Assembly: GCA_024650095.1 (NCBI GenBank) | Contig: JANKMV010000018.1 | Location: forward strand, 1 to 14,229 | DNA from: Bacillota bacterium | Lineage (GTDB): Bacteria; Bacillota; Dethiobacteria; Dethiobacterales; Dethiobacteraceae | DNA length: 14,229 bases | Direction of reading: 5' to 3' | Shown: piece by piece, positions 1 to 5,297 of the stretch | Layout: each line of letters begins with the position of its first letter | Numbering within the stretch: position 1 is the stretch's first letter | The notes under the pieces: generated by a model | What the model was told of the DNA's origin: nothing | Database searches by the model: none | What the model saw: only the letters and a program-made list of their open reading frames with translations | Translations under genes and position numbers: made by a program

Positions 1-35
1 GAACTTTCCTGCTATTTCTTCTTTTAGCTAGAAAC

Positions 36-263
36 TTACAGATACTTCTTTATATCTTCGACCGAAGGAACCCTACCCATGACCTTAACTTGCTCATCCA
101 CCACAAGTGCTGGCGTCGACATAACGCCATAGGCCATAATCGCTTGAATATCTTCGACCTTTTCAATGGTTGCCTCAAGACCCATCTCTTGCACTGCAGC
201 TTTCGCATTGGCTTCAAGCTTCTTGCAATTAGCACAACCCGATCCTAACACTTTAATTACCAT
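36..263 (-). CDS. Small thioredoxin-fold protein (redox-active disulfide protein 2 / TM0996 type)
   Basis: A 75-residue protein with a single thioredoxin fold. The active-site pair is Cys10-Ala-Asn-Cys13 after a first strand (VIKVLGSG), and the cis-proline loop is STP with Pro51. This is the compact glutaredoxin-like family related to MTH895/TM0996, expected to carry out thiol-disulfide exchange in the cytoplasm. The start is ATG with GGAGG nine bases upstream. It is the third gene of an operon with an ArsR regulator (33 bases upstream) and a corrinoid activation protein. In many bacteria this family sits beside ArsR and an ArsP/UPF0718 permease. No permease is visible here, but an AGGAAAG motif after the stop, close to the left edge, suggests another gene may follow outside the window. 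The specific partner is unknown. Confidence 0.9.
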   Translation of the reverse strand: MVIKVLGSGCANCKKLEANAKAAVQEMGLEATIEKVEDIQAIMAYGVMSTPALVVDEQVKVMGRVPSVEDIKKYL

Positions 264-296
264 TTTAGTAACCCTCCAAATACTTTAGTTTTCTTC

Positions 297-641
297 CTAC
301 TCTGTCTTGCATGACTGCATAAACTGCTCTTTATCCGCTAGACGCTCTAAATCCATCTGACACAATGGGTATTGCGAGATATTGTTAACAATAACCTCAA
401 TCATAGCAACGATAACGGGATCCGTAACATCTAAATAATAAAAAACAAACTGTTCTTTTCTCTGATCCCTGACAAAGCCAGTATCTCGCAGTTTTGCCAA
501 ATGCCTAGATACTTTGGGCTGCGAAAGATCAAGGATACCGCAGATTTCACAAACACACAGTTCTTCTTGATACAAAAGCATGATAATGCGAAATCTCGTT
601 TCATCCGAAAGCATTTTACATAGACTAACGACCTTTTTCAT
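297..641 (-). CDS. ArsR/SmtB-family winged-helix metalloregulator
   Basis: A 114-residue transcriptional repressor of the ArsR/SmtB type. It has the usual N-terminal helix (LSDETRFRIIMLL), then Cys29-Val-Cys31 in the ELCVCEI helix, which is the As(III)/Sb(III)-type ligand position of the family, with a further Cys34 and Cys8. The recognition helix is LSQPKVSRHLAKLRDTGFV (about 39-57), followed by a beta-wing (REQ..FYYL-like). Extra cysteines lie near the C-terminus (QYPLC, QSCKTE). An open frame begins at a GTG nine bases earlier, but ATG at 639-641 is preferred because GAGG sits eight bases before it. It lies 21 bases behind the corrinoid activation gene. It probably represses its own operon through the dyad at 1291-1316. 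The inducer (arsenite, antimonite or another thiophilic metal) is inferred from the cysteines only. Confidence 0.93.
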   Translation of the reverse strand: MKKVVSLCKMLSDETRFRIIMLLYQEELCVCEICGILDLSQPKVSRHLAKLRDTGFVRDQRKEQFVFYYLDVTDPVIVAMIEVIVNNISQYPLCQMDLERLADKEQFMQSCKTE

Positions 642-662
642 TGTGGACACCTCAACTAGCCC

Positions 663-1274
663 TTAGTGGTGATGTACATCTTCAACTTCCTCATCCGTGG
701 CATAGCGAATACCCGAGACTGATTTTATGGGCGACATCATACATCTCTCTGTTAGTGTAACCCCAATTGTACTAGGGTCTCCTAAAAGGGTAAAAATTTG
801 TTCTTGATCTCTAATGGTCCAATCCCGTAAAGAGCCTGGTCGTAGAGTAGCGACTTTCCCAACGGGATGATGCTCTTTAAAATGATCGTTAAAGTAATTA
901 CTCGCAGAAAACATGGCAAGTTCGCAAATGGCACCGGCGCAATATTTGGTAAACGTACCCGTAAAGCTAGCCGCCCAGTCACCTAGTTCCACGCCACAGG
1001 TAACAATAAAGGGATAGATACGGTCCACTTGACCCAGCTTTTCTCTTAAGCCACTACTCGTTAGTTTAATGCCATCAATAATGATAAAGTCTTCGCCCTT
1101 TTCGGCAATCAGCGCTTCCCGATACATCACCTTCGGGTGACCCTTGCTATTTGCAAACTGTAACAATTGAGCCAGATCTTCATGGGTACTTGGGCGATTC
1201 TGTAGCTTTAATCTCCCAATTAGAGCATCCAAAGTAACTTCAAAAGGAATTTGATCCAACACAGTGGCACTCAT
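663..1274 (-). CDS. Stand-alone vitamin B12-dependent methionine synthase activation-domain protein
   Basis: A 203-residue protein matching the reductive-activation domain of cobalamin-dependent methionine synthase (MetH C-terminus), here as a separate polypeptide like Thermotoga TM0269. Recognisable parts are the central helix and Cys region (IVTCGVELGDWA at about 90-101, YCAGAICELA at 111-120), the SAM-binding loop version LRPGSLRDW (144-152), and the late block IGVTLTERCMMSPIKSVSGI (170-189). In the family this domain presents SAM and an electron source to a cobalt(II) corrinoid to restore methylcobalamin. Longer upstream frames exist, but ATG at 1272-1274 has AAGGGAG about nine bases before it. 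First gene of an operon with an ArsR regulator and a small thioredoxin. The target may be a MetH lacking this domain or another corrinoid methyltransferase; neither is in the window. The HHH tail is native. Confidence 0.85.
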   Translation of the reverse strand: MSATVLDQIPFEVTLDALIGRLKLQNRPSTHEDLAQLLQFANSKGHPKVMYREALIAEKGEDFIIIDGIKLTSSGLREKLGQVDRIYPFIVTCGVELGDWAASFTGTFTKYCAGAICELAMFSASNYFNDHFKEHHPVGKVATLRPGSLRDWTIRDQEQIFTLLGDPSTIGVTLTERCMMSPIKSVSGIRYATDEEVEDVHHH

Positions 1275-1290
1275 GGCAGCACGCTCCCTT

Positions 1291-1316
1291 ATATAAATAT
1301 TCGCATATGTGTATAT
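1291..1316 (-). promoter_or_regulatory. Candidate ArsR operator dyad
   Basis: An AT-rich 26-base imperfect palindrome centred between 1303 and 1304, with 9 of 13 symmetric pairs matching; the core is ATAT-TCGC-ATAT at 1298-1309. It begins five bases downstream of the -10 hexamer, covering the likely transcription start and the beginning of the leader. That is a normal place for an ArsR/SmtB repressor to block transcription, and the operon encodes such a repressor. Assignment to ArsR is inference. Confidence 0.5.
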
Positions 1317-1320
1317 CGTA

Positions 1321-1349
1321 ATTCTACTGCCATCCCCTTTCTTTGTCAA
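1321..1349 (-). promoter_or_regulatory. Sigma-A type promoter of the corrinoid activation-arsR-thioredoxin operon
   Basis: On the minus strand the -35 is TTGACA (1344-1349) and the -10 is TAGAAT (1321-1326), separated by exactly 17 bases. It lies 46 bases before the start codon at 1274, in the short gap after the TPR gene, so the three-gene operon can be transcribed independently of the upstream genes. Confidence 0.8.
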
Positions 1350-1387
1350 TGGAATGGTGCGTGTTTCGAATGGATTTTGTTATATAT

Positions 1388-3217
1388 TTACGTAAATAAC
1401 GGCCTGATCTCTATGGGTACTGTGACAATCTTGGTACGACGATTATTAATACGCGCTGTCCCCACAAACACCAATGCCTTTGACCATAGTTTTCCTAACG
1501 TTGAGGTGGGTTCTCCCGCGGACCAATCGTCATCGTCCATCGTGCCAAATTTAGTGGTGACCATACGCAACCTAGCCCAACCACCCTTTGCCAATAAAAA
1601 TTGAATTAATGCCAACTCTGACGCGGACACAGCCGTGACCACTTCAAGATGATCTGGAGCGGATAAAAATCCAGCAATCTGTTTTTCCCTATCCTTTCGT
1701 AACCGTGCTGGCGTAAGACGCCAATAATTGCAAACACCATTCAACCAAGCTACGGGCATATTTTTTAGTCCCTGGACTAACGTTGTGTTCTGTGCTAATT
1801 GCTTCGCTTCCACGTCCTGTCTTACGCTACCCCGTGGCAAGCGGAACTTTTCTGTAACCTGCTTAAATGTCTTATACATCGCTAGCTGTTCTTCTACCAT
1901 CTGAAGACGCGCACGCCACTCCTGGTCAAGCTTGCAGTTCTTTAAACGCTTCACATACGCTTGCGCTTTTTCAAATTGATCAAGCTGCAACCATAAACCA
2001 GAGAAATTAAAAAGTAAGGCCGGGTCATCCGGGTCCACTTCCTCTAATATCTCCAGAATATCCTTCGCTTCAAGAAAGCGCTCCTGCCTACGATACAGAT
2101 TAGCCAGCAACATCATCATGGGAGGATACATAATTTCTTCATGGTAAATCTCCTCCACAATAGATAGCGCCGCCTCTATATCACCTTTAGCAAGCAAAGC
2201 TCTCGCCTTTTCATACAATGCCTCCAAGTCATAATCAGCCTCTAGGATAACTTCTCTCTGCGTTATTTCCACAACTCTTTGTTTCCCCTGAATATACATG
2301 GGGATTGGTTCACCAAACCCAAACACGCCCAGAGCGACTAGTTCCTGCGCTACTACTATTTTTAATGGATCCGCAATACTGCTTGTATCTAAGAGATTCA
2401 GTCCAAATTGCGTACCCCAATTATTATCATATTGAATGAGGGTCATGAGCGCTCCCTCGGCTGAATCTAAACTTACCTCTGGATGAAAAACAGTGCGCAA
2501 TAAGCGCATCCGCATTGGTGCCTTGTTCATATACGCCGCTCTTGCCTCCATATCTGTTTCGTCGAAATCGACGGCAGCAATCTTTTCATCCTCATAGGCA
2601 AAGGGAAATGGTGGGACCACACCCCGTTCACACATGAGCGCAATCATGGCAAAATCAGGAGCAAAATCCATATGAATACCGCTCCAATATGAAGTCGCTA
2701 GTTTAAAACGCTTGCGATTAAAGGCCGCCACGCCCGCGTAATACTCGCTATAAACAGGTAGATGATATTGCTGCCAGCGCTTATACAACCCCAATACTAA
2801 ACGGTGATCCCCCGTTAGTCCTGCAGCCCGCATCACCACCACCGCATATTCTAACCAAGCGTTTACATCTCCAACACCCTCAGCCTGTAATTTAGCCAAC
2901 CCATGATCAAAATCTAAGATAGCCTGCGTAACCTGCTGCTTTGCTTCATCCACCCGCCCCAACACCACCAGCATCTCTGCCGCCAGCGCATGAGCAAAGG
3001 GATTAAATAAAGCATGCGCCTGTATGTTTTCTTCTACTAACTCCAGTGCCTCTTTCACCTTACCGAGCTTAAAGGTAGCCAAAACTAAGTTATTTAATGT
3101 CACTGCACTTCCATTTACATCATAGACCTCGCTAAACAACTGTTTCGCTTTGCCAAACTCTCCGTCGTTTAAATACTGATGGGCTTTTTCTTCTTGTTTA
3201 GTATATGTAGTTGTCAT
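1388..3217 (-). CDS. Tetratricopeptide-repeat protein of unknown function
   Basis: A 609-residue, probably cytoplasmic protein with no signal peptide. The N-terminal part (about 5-110) is helical repeat of TPR character: KAHQYLNDGEFGKAKQLFSEVY, then LNNLVLATFKLGKVKEALELVEE, then a third pair ending in VDEAKQQV. A second TPR block lies around 340-430 (KARALLAKGDIEAALSIVEEI, LLANLYRRQERFLEAKDILEIL, LFNFSGLWLQLDQFEKAQAYV). The C-terminal third contains basic and helical segments (ARLRKDREKQIAGFL) that could form a small helical or winged-helix domain, but I cannot name it. ATG at 3215-3217 is chosen over an upstream frame start because AGGAGG stands seven bases before it. It follows the HIT-fusion gene by 57 bases and is probably co-transcribed. 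TPRs suggest protein-protein contacts; the partner is unknown. Confidence 0.85.
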   Translation of the reverse strand: MTTTYTKQEEKAHQYLNDGEFGKAKQLFSEVYDVNGSAVTLNNLVLATFKLGKVKEALELVEENIQAHALFNPFAHALAAEMLVVLGRVDEAKQQVTQAILDFDHGLAKLQAEGVGDVNAWLEYAVVVMRAAGLTGDHRLVLGLYKRWQQYHLPVYSEYYAGVAAFNRKRFKLATSYWSGIHMDFAPDFAMIALMCERGVVPPFPFAYEDEKIAAVDFDETDMEARAAYMNKAPMRMRLLRTVFHPEVSLDSAEGALMTLIQYDNNWGTQFGLNLLDTSSIADPLKIVVAQELVALGVFGFGEPIPMYIQGKQRVVEITQREVILEADYDLEALYEKARALLAKGDIEAALSIVEEIYHEEIMYPPMMMLLANLYRRQERFLEAKDILEILEEVDPDDPALLFNFSGLWLQLDQFEKAQAYVKRLKNCKLDQEWRARLQMVEEQLAMYKTFKQVTEKFRLPRGSVRQDVEAKQLAQNTTLVQGLKNMPVAWLNGVCNYWRLTPARLRKDREKQIAGFLSAPDHLEVVTAVSASELALIQFLLAKGGWARLRMVTTKFGTMDDDDWSAGEPTSTLGKLWSKALVFVGTARINNRRTKIVTVPIEIRPLFT

Positions 3218-3274
3218 CTCGTCACCTCCTGTGTGATCAAGACACCCTTCCATAAAAAGGACGTTTACATTATT

Positions 3275-3982
3275 TTATTCTAAATCTTTCACCCGTTCCA
3301 ACACGAAACGCTCCCGAAAGCGACCACGCTCGTTTGCCTTAGCCTCAGCCATGCTGGTAATTTCTTCCCAATCTCTACCCTGGTTTGCGGCCAACCCCTT
3401 AATCACTTCCAGAATATCCGCCAACTCCTCCGCTTCCCCAGAACCCGAAAATTCACGAACTTCCTCCCACAACTTCTCCTTTAAAACTCGTGCGTACTCT
3501 TCCTCATCTGCCACATGACAAACGGGTACTTTCCCAGACTTCTCAATAATTGTAGGGATTTTATCCCTCACCAACTTATTATAAACCTGCTCACTATTTT
3601 CTTCTTCCAAAGGATAGGGAACAACACTCTTCTTAATCTTTCTCACCCCACCACGAGGATTCTTTACATCGCCAACAAAACGTGGCATCACATGCACATG
3701 AAAGTGAAACACAGACTGCCCCGCCGCTTCCCCTACATTAACGCCAACATTGTACCCAGCCGGTTGGTATTTTTCATCCAGCAGCTCTTTAACCGTAAAG
3801 ATCAGTTCATTCATGGCCGCCAACTCTTCCGCACTCGCCTCAAAATAGCTAGCAACATGCCGTTTAGGCACCACTAACGTATGCCCCTCATTGACAGGAA
3901 AATTATCATAAAATGCTTTTGCCAAGCTATTCTCACAAAGTAAACTCTCACCTGTTTTAGTACAAAAGATACAATGGGCCAT
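3275..3982 (-). CDS. HIT-family nucleotide hydrolase fused to a MazG-like NTP pyrophosphatase domain (COG4997 type)
   Basis: A 235-residue two-domain protein. Residues 1-115 form a HIT domain: a CIFC zinc-knuckle-like start, GHTLVVPKRH at 33-42, and the histidine triad HFHVHV with His93, His95 and His97, the last being the usual nucleotidylated residue. Residues 133-235 (YNKLVRDKIPTIIEKSG onward) match the all-alpha COG4997 NTP-pyrophosphatase family. Its metal ligands fit ExxE (174-177) and ExxD (186-189), as in MazG folds. HIT proteins cleave nucleoside phosphoramidates or dinucleoside polyphosphates; COG4997 proteins are predicted to remove non-canonical NTPs. A joint nucleotide-housekeeping role is plausible but inferred. 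ATG has a GGGGG-containing site about nine bases upstream. It is first in a two-gene unit with the TPR protein; its leader contains hairpins. Confidence 0.9.
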   Translation of the reverse strand: MAHCIFCTKTGESLLCENSLAKAFYDNFPVNEGHTLVVPKRHVASYFEASAEELAAMNELIFTVKELLDEKYQPAGYNVGVNVGEAAGQSVFHFHVHVMPRFVGDVKNPRGGVRKIKKSVVPYPLEEENSEQVYNKLVRDKIPTIIEKSGKVPVCHVADEEEYARVLKEKLWEEVREFSGSGEAEELADILEVIKGLAANQGRDWEEITSMAEAKANERGRFRERFVLERVKDLE

Positions 3983-4027
3983 AAACTAAAACCCCCTTCT
4001 TCTACTCATTAAGTGTGCCATCAAGGT

Positions 4028-4056
4028 AAAAAACAATGCAGCAGCCATTTGCATTG
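4028..4056 (-). terminator. Intrinsic terminator or attenuator in the HIT gene leader
   Basis: On the minus strand CAATGCA and TGCATTG form a perfect 7-base stem with a nine-base loop, directly followed by six T residues (4028-4033). It lies 46 bases before the HIT start codon. It either ends transcription arriving from the right or works as an attenuator in the HIT leader; the sequence does not decide which. Confidence 0.5.
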
Positions 4057-4090
4057 GCACGACAAAGAGTATCTATTCTCCTCCATTGAT

Positions 4091-4117
4091 ATGAGTTGGA
4101 CAACTCTTGCAACTCAT
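4091..4117. repeat. Overlapping inverted repeats with two alternative pairings
   Basis: ATGAGTTG at 4091-4098 is a perfect inverted match to CAACTCAT at 4110-4117 (8 base pairs, 11-base loop). The same GAGTTG also pairs with CAACTC at 4101-4106, two bases away. The three copies of one hexamer in 27 bases could be an operator or a mutually exclusive RNA structure in the HIT leader. It lies just upstream, in the minus-strand sense, of the 4028-4056 hairpin. Confidence 0.45.
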
Positions 4118-4158
4118 AATATATGTATAGTTTTCTCTTTCTTCGCTATTATCCCTTC

Positions 4159-4198
4159 AAAAAAAACACTATTTATTACATTGAAATAATGATAGTGT
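4159..4198 (-). terminator. Terminator-like hairpin on the minus strand without an upstream gene
   Basis: On the minus strand ACACTAT (4192-4198) pairs with ATAGTGT (4166-4172), extended by ATTAT-like pairs after a two-base bulge, and is followed by a run of eight T residues. The form is that of an intrinsic terminator, but the stem is AT-rich and no minus-strand gene precedes it, since the next gene to the right runs the other way. It may stop antisense transcripts or be left from a lost gene. Confidence 0.4.
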
Positions 4199-4209
4199 CA
4201 TGATAAAGT
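4181..4209 (+). promoter_or_regulatory. Possible promoter of the methyltransferase gene
   Basis: TTGAAA at 4181-4186 and TAAAGT at 4204-4209 are 17 bases apart, matching the sigma-A consensus at 5 of 6 and 4 of 6 positions. It would give a long leader of roughly 220 bases before the methyltransferase ATG, containing the five-codon frame and the 4279-4295 hairpin. It overlaps the minus-strand hairpin at 4159-4198. Confidence 0.35.
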
Positions 4210-4236
4210 TAAGTTACAGAAAGAAGGAGTGAATTG

Positions 4237-4254
4237 ATGTCGGTAATTCTGTAA
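4237..4254 (+). other. Five-codon open frame (MSVIL) with strong ribosome binding site
   Basis: AAGGAG at 4224-4229 stands seven bases before ATG at 4237, an excellent initiation site, but the frame ends after MSVIL at TAA 4252-4254. It is in the same frame as the methyltransferase 180 bases further on. It could be a leader peptide or the surviving start of a lost gene; no attenuation structure can be proven. Confidence 0.3.
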
Positions 4255-4278
4255 GGACGTAGGTTAATGGCATGAAAT

Positions 4279-4295
4279 GAGCAGTTGTTCTGCTC
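4279..4295 (+). terminator. Small hairpin in the methyltransferase leader, weak terminator candidate
   Basis: GAGCAG, a five-base loop TTGTT, and CTGCTC form a perfect 6-base-pair stem, followed by a T-rich but interrupted stretch (TTGTTTGTGTTGT). It comes 24 bases after the MSVIL stop. The poor T-run makes efficient termination doubtful. Confidence 0.25.
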
Positions 4296-4437
4296 TTGTT
4301 TGTGTTGTCTAAAACTGCCTTACAGATTGAACGAACATCCATTATTTATCATGGTGTTGATTTGTAGCGCAGTAGGCATACTGTGCTTTTTTGTTTCTTT
4401 CTTTAAGGCGATAATTAGAACGGAAGGAAGGAATACC

Positions 4438-5163
4438 ATGTATACATTTACCAATCAGTTTATTGCTAATGAAAAAAATGCTGAGTTCCTAAAAGCGACT
4501 ATGATGGGGCCAAACGCCATGCGCGTAGCGGAGGAATTAGCATCACACCTACACATCAATCAGACTATGCGCATACTTGACCTCGGTTGCGGATCTGGTC
4601 TTTCCACGCTTTTATTAGCGAAAAAATATGGTGTGTCCGTTTTCGCCGCCGATCTTTGGATTTCGCCAACTGAAAACTATGAGCGTTTCCAATCCATCGG
4701 GATTGATGATAAGGCCGTTCCCATTTCCCTAGACGCGACCAAAGGGCTGCCTTTCGCAAACGGATATTTTGATTTGCTGTTCACCGTGGACGCGTACCAT
4801 TATTTCGGTGATACGTCAGCAATGCTCCCCTCGCTCATTCCTTTTGTAAAAAGGGGCGGCTATATCGCCGTGGCTATTCCCGGCTTAAAATACGAATTCG
4901 GAAAAAATATTCCCGCTGCAATGCAGCCATTTTGGAACAGCGAGATGGAAAGAACCATACACTCTCTTGATTGGTGGAAAGATTTGTGGAAGAAGACAGA
5001 GGGCATTGAAATGGTGGACAGCCGTGAAATGGCCTGTTGCGAACAGGCGTGGGAAGAATGGCTAACCGGCTACCATCCCGTCGTCGCGGAAGACATTAAG
5101 ATGATGGAGGCTGAGGACGGAAAGTATTTCAATCTCATTCAATTGATTGCTAAAGTCATTTGA
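4438..5163 (+). CDS. SAM-dependent class I methyltransferase
   Basis: A 241-residue soluble methyltransferase. Motif I is ILDLGCGSGLSTL (46-58), followed by the acidic residue after strand 2 (FAADLW, Asp72). DATKGLPFANGYFDLLFTVDAYHYFG (99-124) carries the motif II/III region with the typical PF..YFDLLF pattern, and IPFVKRGGYIAVAIPG gives the following strand. The C-terminal part is rich in Trp (SLDWWKDLW, EEWLTGYHP) and probably forms the substrate cap. The overall look is that of small-molecule methyltransferases often loosely called cyclopropane-fatty-acid-synthase-like; the substrate is unknown. The frame is open for about 150 bases upstream, but ATG at 4438 is chosen because GGAAGGAAGG stands right before it. 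It is the only plus-strand gene, probably monocistronic, and is closed by a strong terminator. Confidence 0.9.
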   Translation: MYTFTNQFIANEKNAEFLKATMMGPNAMRVAEELASHLHINQTMRILDLGCGSGLSTLLLAKKYGVSVFAADLWISPTENYERFQSIGIDDKAVPISLDATKGLPFANGYFDLLFTVDAYHYFGDTSAMLPSLIPFVKRGGYIAVAIPGLKYEFGKNIPAAMQPFWNSEMERTIHSLDWWKDLWKKTEGIEMVDSREMACCEQAWEEWLTGYHPVVAEDIKMMEAEDGKYFNLIQLIAKVI

Positions 5164-5204
5164 AGATACCTGTCGTACACATAAGCATAATCGGAAGCTA
5201 ATTT

Positions 5205-5243
5205 GCGGGGGCATTTTCTAACGAAGATACCCCCGCTTTTTTT
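5205..5243 (+). terminator. Intrinsic terminator after the methyltransferase gene
   Basis: GCGGGGG (5205-5211) and CCCCCGC (5230-5236) form a perfect 7-base-pair GC stem, with possible further TTC/GAA pairing inside the loop, followed by seven T residues (5237-5243). It begins 42 bases after the methyltransferase stop. On the minus strand the same hairpin lacks a good T-run, so it serves the plus strand mainly. Confidence 0.85.
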
Positions 5244-5297
5244 GTGCCCTTTTTAGGGACCCATGCTCTCGCAAATTTTATGACAAAAGATACATGC

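Larger units (their letters stand above)
3983..4437. other. Non-coding divergent region, 455 bases
   Basis: This stretch separates the minus-strand HIT gene from the plus-strand methyltransferase gene. I find no complete gene in it. It holds two minus-strand hairpins followed by T-runs (4028-4056 and 4159-4198), an overlapping set of inverted repeats (4091-4117), a possible plus-strand promoter (4181-4209), a five-codon reading frame with a strong ribosome binding site (4237-4254), and a small hairpin (4279-4295). Bases 4345-4420 could encode a hydrophobic segment (FIMVLICSAVGILCFFV) in frame with the methyltransferase. This may be a gene remnant, because two in-frame stops (4252-4254 and 4270-4272) lie between it and the small reading frame. 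Confidence 0.6.

Noticed and set aside
1387..1396. TTTACGTAAA palindrome at the end of the TPR gene
   Set aside because: Ten bases only, it contains the stop codon and has no T-run; chance or at most a minor site.
3515..3877. Plus-strand open frame of 120 codons opposite the HIT-fusion gene
   Set aside because: It lies antisense to a gene with clear catalytic motifs and has no ribosome binding site or domain; it is a shadow frame.
3990..4062. Small hydrophobic peptide (about 24 codons, MQMAAALFFTLMAHLM region) on the minus strand before the HIT gene
   Set aside because: No ribosome binding site at proper distance, and the bases are explained by the terminator-type hairpin at 4028-4056.
4285..4437. 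N-terminal extension giving a membrane-anchored 292-residue methyltransferase
   Set aside because: The frame is open and has a hydrophobic stretch, but the extension would need a TTG or ATG start without a ribosome binding site, while ATG 4438 has a very strong one and begins at the usual family N-terminus.
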